Origin: Bacteroidales bacterium
GTDB lineage: Bacteria; Bacteroidota; Bacteroidia; Bacteroidales; VadinHA17
Length of the DNA stretch: 64,000 bases
Assembly: GCA_025454795.1 (NCBI GenBank)
Contig: JALONT010000001.1
Coordinates: forward strand, 128,947 to 192,946
Direction: 5' to 3'
The notes under the pieces are model-generated. The model had not been told where the DNA came from. It searched no databases and saw only the letters and a program-made list of their open reading frames with translations. This document shows, one piece after another, positions 58,611-64,000 of this stretch (the stretch's first letter is position 1; each line of letters starts with the position of its first letter). The translations under genes and the position numbers were made by a program.

Positions 58611-58652
58611 TAAGTATACCGCAAAGGTATATACTTAATTTCATGTGTGCAA
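58611..58652 (-). promoter_or_regulatory. Toxin-antitoxin promoter with overlapping operator
   Basis: On the minus strand TTG (58652-58650), a 20-bp spacer and TACCTTTG (58629-58622) match the Bacteroidota -33/-7 consensus. The -7 box is embedded in an inverted repeat TAAGTATACC (58611-58620) with GGTATATACTTA (58626-58637). The layout fits autorepression by the antitoxin, with a start about 23 bp before its ATG. Confidence 0.7.
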
Positions 58653-58678
58653 TAGGGCAGCGAATAGACTCGTATACC

Positions 58679-58910
58679 AGCTAACGGCATGGCAATATGG
58701 GGAGGTTGTGTTCCGCCAGCCTTGCTCCGCCGCCTTCGTCGACCGTAGGTCGACTTTGGCGACCGAAGGCCGAAGCGGCTACGCGAAGGCGATGCTGGTG
58801 GATCGCGGTACAAACTATCTCGAAGGCAGAAATTTATCACGGTGCAGAATTTTAATTATGTGCAGATGTGCGTGCATGCCCTGAGCGGAGCGAAGGGTCC
58901 GGGTTATGGT
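58679..58910. repeat. Cassette-boundary element H containing GC-rich palindrome copy 2
   Basis: It begins AGCTAACGGCATGGCAATAT and GGGGAGGTTGTGTTCC, like elements A and B, then holds the GC-rich block (58711-58800) shared with 35304-35393. TACCAGCTAAC at its start is complementary to GTTAGCTGGTG ending element F, bracketing the PemK package. A right boundary may be GTTATGGTTAGTTGATTTT at 58903-58921; GTTATGATTAGTTGAATTTT recurs at 62415-62434. Confidence 0.6.
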
Positions 58911-58988
58911 TAGTTGATTTTTACTCTTTGATTGACTCTCCTCGCTCATGTAATTATTCCTAGTGAACGGATATTATCTCATTTTTAA

Positions 58989-60230
58989 TTAGTTGGCTAA
59001 ATCTTTATGTAAAGAATCAGCTATTTCAATCACCTTATTCCAGACTCTTAAGAAATTATCAGATAATATTTTTTTTATATTTTCTTCTGTGTAACCACGT
59101 TTAAGTAACTCAAATACTATTGTAGGATAACTTGACACATCAGGTAGATCTATAGGTTGTGATGGGCCCATCCCATCATAGTCGGAACCTATGCCAACAT
59201 AATCAATACCTGCTATTTGAATTATATGTTCAATATGATCAACTACTTGTTTTGAATTTGATTTTATCGTGTGCGTTTCCTCATACTTACGTGCAAATTC
59301 AATTCCCTCTTCAGAATCCATATTTATTTTGTTTGATCTATACCAATCTAACAGATAACTGCAATTTTTCATGCAAATTGAATCAAGGAACATAGAGCAA
59401 AGATTTACCATAACAATTCCGTTTTTATCCGCAATGGCTTTAATTAAAGTGTCTGATAAATTTCTCTCCAAACCAGGCGTAAAATATCTACAAGATGAAT
59501 GAGTAGCTACTATTGGAGCGATTGAATATCGCAATGACTGAAACACAGTGCTGTCGGTCGAGTGGGAAATATCTATCATAATCCCAAGATTATTCATCTC
59601 CTTTATCATTTCCAATCCAAAAGGACTTAGTCCATGCCATTTCCGATTTTTATCAAAGTTAGAATCACTGATCTGATTTGCTTTATCATGATTTAGAGTA
59701 ATATATACGATACCTTGTCTCTTTAAATATTTTAAATACCCTAAATCGTCACCAATAGGTGTTCCGTTTTCCAGACAGAGTGGTAACGAGAATAAATTAT
59801 TTGTAAAATTCTTCTTAATATTATCAGGATTTTTGGCTATCGCAAATTTATCCGGATATGTTTTTGTGAACCCTGCAACCAATTTTATAACAGAATCAAC
59901 CAGAATACGACCTTCATCAACTTCATAATTGGAATTTATATAAGCAACAGATAAGGCAACATTCAGCCCTCCTTTCTTGGCTCTGACAAGATCAAAATCA
60001 CCTTTTAAAGTCTTTCCGGAAATGTCTTCAGGGAAGAAGAGATATTTTTCAGGCCAGTCAATATGAGAATCCAAAATTATATTGTTCTCACAGATTTTCA
60101 GAGCCATTTCCTTAAGCTCTTCGTCAGTCTTTTCTTTGACCTTACTTATGCATGAAGGAAGAATAACAAATAAAAGAATTGTTATAATATTTATCAGAGT
60201 TATTCTTTTGATAAATTTTACTGTTTTCAT
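58989..60230 (-). CDS. Membrane dipeptidase (peptidase M19) lipoprotein
   Basis: A 413-aa lipoprotein (lipobox ending ILPSC at about residue 27) of the renal dipeptidase family. The metal ligands appear in ILDSHIDWP (H), and later in MIDISHS, ATHSSCR and a closing 'YVGIGSDYDGMGPS'. M19 enzymes cleave dipeptides, sometimes D-amino-acid-containing ones, with a binuclear zinc site. It probably works at the cell surface. It is transcribed with the M1 peptidase or separately; the gap is 75 bp. Confidence 0.92.
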   Translation of the reverse strand: MKTVKFIKRITLINIITILLFVILPSCISKVKEKTDEELKEMALKICENNIILDSHIDWPEKYLFFPEDISGKTLKGDFDLVRAKKGGLNVALSVAYINSNYEVDEGRILVDSVIKLVAGFTKTYPDKFAIAKNPDNIKKNFTNNLFSLPLCLENGTPIGDDLGYLKYLKRQGIVYITLNHDKANQISDSNFDKNRKWHGLSPFGLEMIKEMNNLGIMIDISHSTDSTVFQSLRYSIAPIVATHSSCRYFTPGLERNLSDTLIKAIADKNGIVMVNLCSMFLDSICMKNCSYLLDWYRSNKINMDSEEGIEFARKYEETHTIKSNSKQVVDHIEHIIQIAGIDYVGIGSDYDGMGPSQPIDLPDVSSYPTIVFELLKRGYTEENIKKILSDNFLRVWNKVIEIADSLHKDLAN

Positions 60231-60305
60231 AGGTCAGAAGTATTAAAAGAATAAAACAAAATCCACATTTTGTGTTATTGGTTATTTAGTTTTTTGTGGT
60301 CTATT

Positions 60306-62183
60306 TCATTTTTGAAATACGTTATTTGATGGATCAATATCTGGAATTAATTTATCTCCTAATATTATTTTTTTGATTGTCTTATTGGTTTTGAGATTAA
60401 CAAGATATTCGGTAATCCCTGTTTTCCATATAGCAAGGTTTTTATAGATAGATTCTGTCGAATTATCATCATATGTAATTTCAAGTTTAATCGACACTGG
60501 AATATTACCAAGTTTTTCAATTATAATTTTGTTATTGTCAACCGACCTGATGCCCAAATCGGCATATCCATAATCAAAATAACATGCTTTCAGGAACCAA
60601 TTAATATCATCACCTGCATATTTTTTAAAAACATTGAAGAAATCATATGGGGTAGGATGTTTGCCTTTCCATGTGTTTATAAAATCTGTTGTTGCCTTTT
60701 TAAATGCTTCTTCGCCAATTAATTCCTCCAATAAGATTAAATTTATTGCTGGTTTGGTATAACTGAGAAATCTTCTGTTAAAAATACTTTCATCCATTGT
60801 TGAGCTAAACAATGGACGATCATAAATACTACCTGCAATAAAAGGATAGCTAGTGATACCAGATTCAAAATAGGAATATCCATCTCCTTTAAACTTGTTT
60901 TCAAGAAAAACTACCCAGCCTTCGTCCATCCAGCCAAAAATTGTTTCATTAAATCCCACATAAAATGGGAAATAATTATGGAATAACTCATGCGCCACAG
61001 TACCCATATGTATATCAGGATCCGGATCAATCATATCGTTTGCTATCATCGGGTATTCCATACTTACATCATTCTGTAAATCATTAAAAAATGATGTTGC
61101 ATGACTGTATGGATAAGGAATACCTGGATAACTTCCAGATGTCCAAAGAATCGCATCTTTAGCTACCTGCAACGTTTTAGAAGGAAAATTTGATTCTTTG
61201 GGATAAACTACATCAATAAAAACTCTCCTGCCGGTCTTTTGATCAACTATAACTGAGGACCCCTCCCATAAATAATTTGTTGCTGCTGCAAAAGCAAAGT
61301 CGGAAACTTGTTCTGCTTTAAAGTGCCAAATATTTCCTTTAAACAAGGTCGTTCTATATGCTTCTGGATTAACAATAGTAACATTCGAATCACTGTTTCT
61401 GGCCAGATTCAGGTTTTTGATAATGGACTTATCCAGAACATCCGGGAGATTATCACATTCTCCGGTAGCCCATACCATATAACCGTCCGGCACTTTAATT
61501 GTAACATCATAATTATTAAAATCGTTATAAAACTCCTGTAATCCAAAGTAAGGTATGATGTCCCACCCTATAATATCATCATATACTGCAATTTGAGGAT
61601 ACCACTGACCTATAAAAAAATCATCGCTATATCGTCCCATTCTTCTAGTCCATTGTGACGATGGTATCATAAAACTCCATGCTAATTCTATTACACAGGA
61701 GCCGTCTGAAACAAGTGAATCTGATAGCTGAATATATAGATCAGTGAGGAATCTATTTATAATACTCTGGTTTGCTGGTTTATTGAAAAGTATATACTGC
61801 TTGCCATTAATATTTAAACTGTCTATAAAAGTCCCATTATGAATATCTTCAACAGAAGAAGGGAAATTACGTGCAGAGCCTTGCTTATATAAATCCTGAT
61901 AAAGTCTTATATGAAGATCTCTTAAAGTAACGGGACTATTGTTGTGATATGTTATAGAACCTTTGCCTTTCAATAAGTTCTTTGAAGTGTCAATGATAGC
62001 TTCAAGGATATAATCAGAATGATTTTGCCAGTATTTACTGCCTGGTTTTCCGTTTCCAGTCCTTGATTCATTTTTAATCGCTTTCTGGAATTCCGGTAGT
62101 TCATACAATTTTATGTTCTGGGCATTTGAAAAAGAACTGAAGAAAAGGAAGGCTAAAAAAGTGAAGAAAATGTGAGTTCTCAT
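60306..62183 (-). CDS. M1 family metallopeptidase
   Basis: A 625-aa exported aminopeptidase-like protein with signal peptide 1-21. The zinc site is HELFH (in VAHELFHNYF) with the third ligand in WMDEGWVVFLENKF. The family's GAMEN substrate motif is replaced by MEYPMIAND, as in other bacterial relatives. An N-terminal beta domain precedes the catalytic domain and a helical end. It would act in the periplasm or at the surface and pairs with the M19 dipeptidase in peptide use. Confidence 0.9.
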   Translation of the reverse strand: MRTHIFFTFLAFLFFSSFSNAQNIKLYELPEFQKAIKNESRTGNGKPGSKYWQNHSDYILEAIIDTSKNLLKGKGSITYHNNSPVTLRDLHIRLYQDLYKQGSARNFPSSVEDIHNGTFIDSLNINGKQYILFNKPANQSIINRFLTDLYIQLSDSLVSDGSCVIELAWSFMIPSSQWTRRMGRYSDDFFIGQWYPQIAVYDDIIGWDIIPYFGLQEFYNDFNNYDVTIKVPDGYMVWATGECDNLPDVLDKSIIKNLNLARNSDSNVTIVNPEAYRTTLFKGNIWHFKAEQVSDFAFAAATNYLWEGSSVIVDQKTGRRVFIDVVYPKESNFPSKTLQVAKDAILWTSGSYPGIPYPYSHATSFFNDLQNDVSMEYPMIANDMIDPDPDIHMGTVAHELFHNYFPFYVGFNETIFGWMDEGWVVFLENKFKGDGYSYFESGITSYPFIAGSIYDRPLFSSTMDESIFNRRFLSYTKPAINLILLEELIGEEAFKKATTDFINTWKGKHPTPYDFFNVFKKYAGDDINWFLKACYFDYGYADLGIRSVDNNKIIIEKLGNIPVSIKLEITYDDNSTESIYKNLAIWKTGITEYLVNLKTNKTIKKIILGDKLIPDIDPSNNVFQK

Positions 62184-62438
62184 CTTTTTTCTTTTAGTTA
62201 ATAATTTGACTTATAAACTTTATAATCAAGATAATACGAATACCCAAAATCAATTTATTAAGAACAATTAAGAGCACTTAAATCAAAGTTACAGTTTGAT
62301 TAAATTATATGCAATTTTTTTTGTTAGGATTTGTCGCGGCATATTTAATTTGTCAGGAGTAAAAGTCATGTTAGAATTCCAGAAGTTGTCTCGGCTAACT
62401 GACGTTGCTTTTCTGTTATGATTAGTTGAATTTTAGGA

Positions 62439-62540
62439 TTATCTATCGTGTAGCTTAACCTTTGCATTCATTGGTGGAGCAATGATTAAAAGAAATGCTG
62501 CCATTGCTATAATTGAAGCTATTCTTTTCATTTTCACCAT
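62439..62540 (-). pseudogene. Short signal-peptide-like ORF, probably a gene remnant
   Basis: A minus-strand frame from an ATG at 62540 (or 62531) encodes a basic start and hydrophobic core MKRIASIIAMAAFLLIIAPP then MNAKVKLHDR and a stop. It looks like the 5' end of an exported protein gene cut short. The 62184-62580 gap otherwise holds boundary-like motifs (GGCTAACTGACG at about 62395, GTTATGATTAGTTGA at 62415) and no other gene. Confidence 0.3.
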
Positions 62541-62580
62541 TTTTTAATTGGTAACTCCATTTTTCTTCTGTTTCTTAATA

Positions 62581-62835
62581 TTATCCTTTAACACCCGAAA
62601 AAACATCCCTGTCGATATCATTTAAGTGAGAACTGATAATTGCTGTTCCAACTAAATCGCCAGTCACATTGCAAGTCGTATGTGCAATATCAATCAGAGG
62701 CCAAATAGTTGCCAGTACAGGAACCAACGTTAAGGGAAGGTTCATTGTCTGAAGCAAAATGATTGCCATTACAATTCCGGCACCTTTTATACCGGCTGTT
62801 TCGAGAGAAAGAACCAACCCAAGGAAAACAAACCG
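62581..62835 (-). pseudogene. C-terminal remnant of a dicarboxylate/amino acid:cation symporter
   Basis: The frame encodes the last about 80 residues of a DAACS/GltP-like symporter: helix GAGIVMAIILLQTMNLPLTL, then IDIAHTTCNVTGDLVGTAI, which corresponds to the conserved 'D-x-x-T-x-N-V-x-G-D' substrate/sodium motif. Full proteins exceed 400 aa. Upstream sequence belongs to the cyanophycinase gene, so the front of the symporter has been lost. A frame continues to 62895 but overlaps that gene. Confidence 0.75.
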
Positions 62836-62848
62836 AAGAATGAGTTCC

Positions 62849-63625
62849 TTAGCTATCCACCAACGGAATAATGTCTCCATCCTCAAAGGCATCAATTTTT
62901 ATTTCACCTTCTATCAGTTCAACACGCAACACATAAGATTTCCCAATAATTTTGTATTCGTTGTCGCAAACAACAATAGCAGTCCCCTCATCAATACCGA
63001 ACCCAATCAGTTCAGGATGAATTCGAACAGCAGCGATAAGCCTGGAAAGCCGGTTTCTTTTTAGAAAGTGCTGATCAATGATAGCACCCGGAAGCAACTC
63101 AAGTCCGGTCGAGATTTTTGGCTCCTTACCACCTCCTCCTATCATAACCCTAGACTGTATTGCTGCCCCAGCTGAGCTTCCGCCAATAACCCCACCGCGT
63201 TGCAGTAGTTGATACAATTCCTTTTCTACGGGTGTGTCGATATAGGCGTCAGCAATTCTGTTTTGTGAACCTCCGCTGAACCAAACTGCCGTCGCTGTTC
63301 TCAAAGGCTCTGTGAACTCGGTGGATGATGCGACTTCCCGGTCGTTTGTGTGCAGAACCGTAATGTTTAGGAATCCGCGAGAATGCCAAATATCCTGAAT
63401 TTCTTCAACATTAATATCATCACCAGAAGCTGTTGGAATTACTACAAGTTTTGCATTTGGGCCAGTTAATTTAAGAAATTCTTCATACATTGATTCGGGC
63501 AAATCACCCCCGCCAATAAATAATTTGGGGGCAGGCTGAACATCCTGACCACACGCCGTTGAGTTAAACTCTGGGTTTACAATTAATGTCACGATCATCA
63601 TTAGTACAGGTAAAGCTTTTTTCAT
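62849..63625 (-). CDS. Cyanophycinase-like peptidase S51 / type 1 glutamine amidotransferase-fold protein
   Basis: A 258-aa exported protein (signal about 1-26). The nucleophile elbow is in GGSSAGAAIQS, preceded by WFSGGSQNRI, and a His lies in the 'DQHFLKRNRLSRL' segment, the arrangement of cyanophycinases (EC 3.4.15.6) that release beta-Asp-Arg dipeptides. Secreted forms act on extracellular cyanophycin or isoaspartyl peptides. It sits near the M19 and M1 peptidases, suggesting peptide scavenging. The C-terminus is complete. Confidence 0.9.
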   Translation of the reverse strand: MKKALPVLMMIVTLIVNPEFNSTACGQDVQPAPKLFIGGGDLPESMYEEFLKLTGPNAKLVVIPTASGDDINVEEIQDIWHSRGFLNITVLHTNDREVASSTEFTEPLRTATAVWFSGGSQNRIADAYIDTPVEKELYQLLQRGGVIGGSSAGAAIQSRVMIGGGGKEPKISTGLELLPGAIIDQHFLKRNRLSRLIAAVRIHPELIGFGIDEGTAIVVCDNEYKIIGKSYVLRVELIEGEIKIDAFEDGDIIPLVDS

Positions 63626-63688
63626 TTGATTCAGTTTTTCACTACTGTCCTGTTTAAGAAACAGTAAGTATGTTTAAAGGTTAAATAA

Positions 63689-63979
63689 TTAATTTGTTAC
63701 AAAGATATTTTTTTCAATGATTTGATATTTTAGTATTTCGGCGAGATTTTTAAGATAATCGCCATGAATCTCGGAAGAACTGTTTTTACACAATTGATGA
63801 TTTTTAAGCCTGAATACGAATTTCATAAGGGTATTGATCATTACAAAGGTGACTGCAGGGGAAGAAAGTTTTCTTGTCGGGAGAACTTTCTTGTAATGAG
63901 TTTTGCTCAGCTCACAGGTCGTGAAAGCTTGTGTGACATCGAAACCCGTCTGACTGCATTCACCAGCAAATTGTATCAT
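63689..63979 (-). CDS. Unrecognised 96-aa ORF near the window edge
   Basis: The frame starts at an ATG at 63979 directly after an in-frame TGA. The product is basic and Lys/Leu-rich (KVLPTRKLSSPAVTFVMINT, then HGDYLKNLAEILKYQI). I know no family. Because the sequence reads well but begins abruptly after a stop, it could be the 3' part of a broken gene continuing beyond the window. Confidence 0.35.
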   Translation of the reverse strand: MIQFAGECSQTGFDVTQAFTTCELSKTHYKKVLPTRKLSSPAVTFVMINTLMKFVFRLKNHQLCKNSSSEIHGDYLKNLAEILKYQIIEKNIFVTN

Positions 63980-64000
63980 TCAGGCATCAATCTGCCGATC

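Noticed and set aside
63689-63979. Calling the edge ORF a transposase fragment
   Set aside because: The Lys-rich tail vaguely suggested it, but no DDE or other motif is visible and I cannot name a family.

Overview
The window looks like a chromosomal segment of an uncultured or little-studied Bacteroidota, probably of the Bacteroidales/Marinilabiliales type. The evidence is AT-rich non-coding DNA, several candidate promoters with the Bacteroidota -7 box TAnnTTTG, TonB receptors with carboxypeptidase-like N-terminal domains, a DUF4249 lipoprotein, a DUF2723 membrane protein, a remnant of a type IX secretion C-terminal domain, and an atpD-atpC pair separated from the other ATP synthase genes. 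No rRNA, CRISPR array, intact transposase or integrase was seen.

1-35 kb is mostly core genome. It holds a truncated outer-membrane barrel, atpD-atpC plus an aromatic amino acid decarboxylase, a large surface gluzincin/beta-propeller/barrel protein, a DUF2723 protein, an orphan receiver and a YfiR-like/SpoIIE phosphatase. Next come ettA, a lipoprotein, a TonB receptor/DUF4249 pair, nikR with a TonB receptor that is probably for nickel, tRNA-Arg(CCU), cvpA and tyrS. A six-gene minus-strand run follows (TolC, MFP adaptor, tsaB, DUF3108, efp, PP2C phosphatase), then fba, a ribbon-helix-helix protein, a SiaC-like protein and tRNA-Gln(UUG). The 20.1-20.7 kb gap holds decayed fragments: a frameshifted second copy of the ettA 3' end and a type IX sorting-domain tail.

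35-46 kb is mixed. It has VOC, DUF3795, an enlarged thymidylate synthase, a PNPOx-like protein, two SDRs, a DUF6855-like protein, a 52-codon Cys/Gly-rich peptide ORF that may be a RiPP precursor, an MBL hydrolase, a methyltransferase and a perR-ybaN-katG peroxide-defence cluster with a PerR-like operator.

46-62.5 kb is the most interesting accessory region. Its genes come in small functional packages: metal-type TonB receptor + His/Cys protein + PAS hybrid kinase; trehalose-6-phosphate synthase with a membrane sensor/HAMP module + phosphatase + GH15; DUF5615/DUF433 toxin-antitoxin; PemK toxin-antitoxin; M19 dipeptidase + M1 peptidase. They are separated by related non-coding elements of about 60-200 nt that begin near (R)GCTAAC/GCTATAAC-GGCCCGGCAATATGG and end near GTTAGC/GTTATAGCC. 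For most packages the bases just after the left element are the reverse complement of those at the start of the right element, as in integron gene cassettes with attC sites. I propose an integron-like, integrase-less cassette array (CALIN-like) or a new family of cassette-bounding palindromes. This is inference and needs structural and comparative tests.

The right end holds a symporter C-terminal remnant, a cyanophycinase-like S51 peptidase and an unrecognised ORF.
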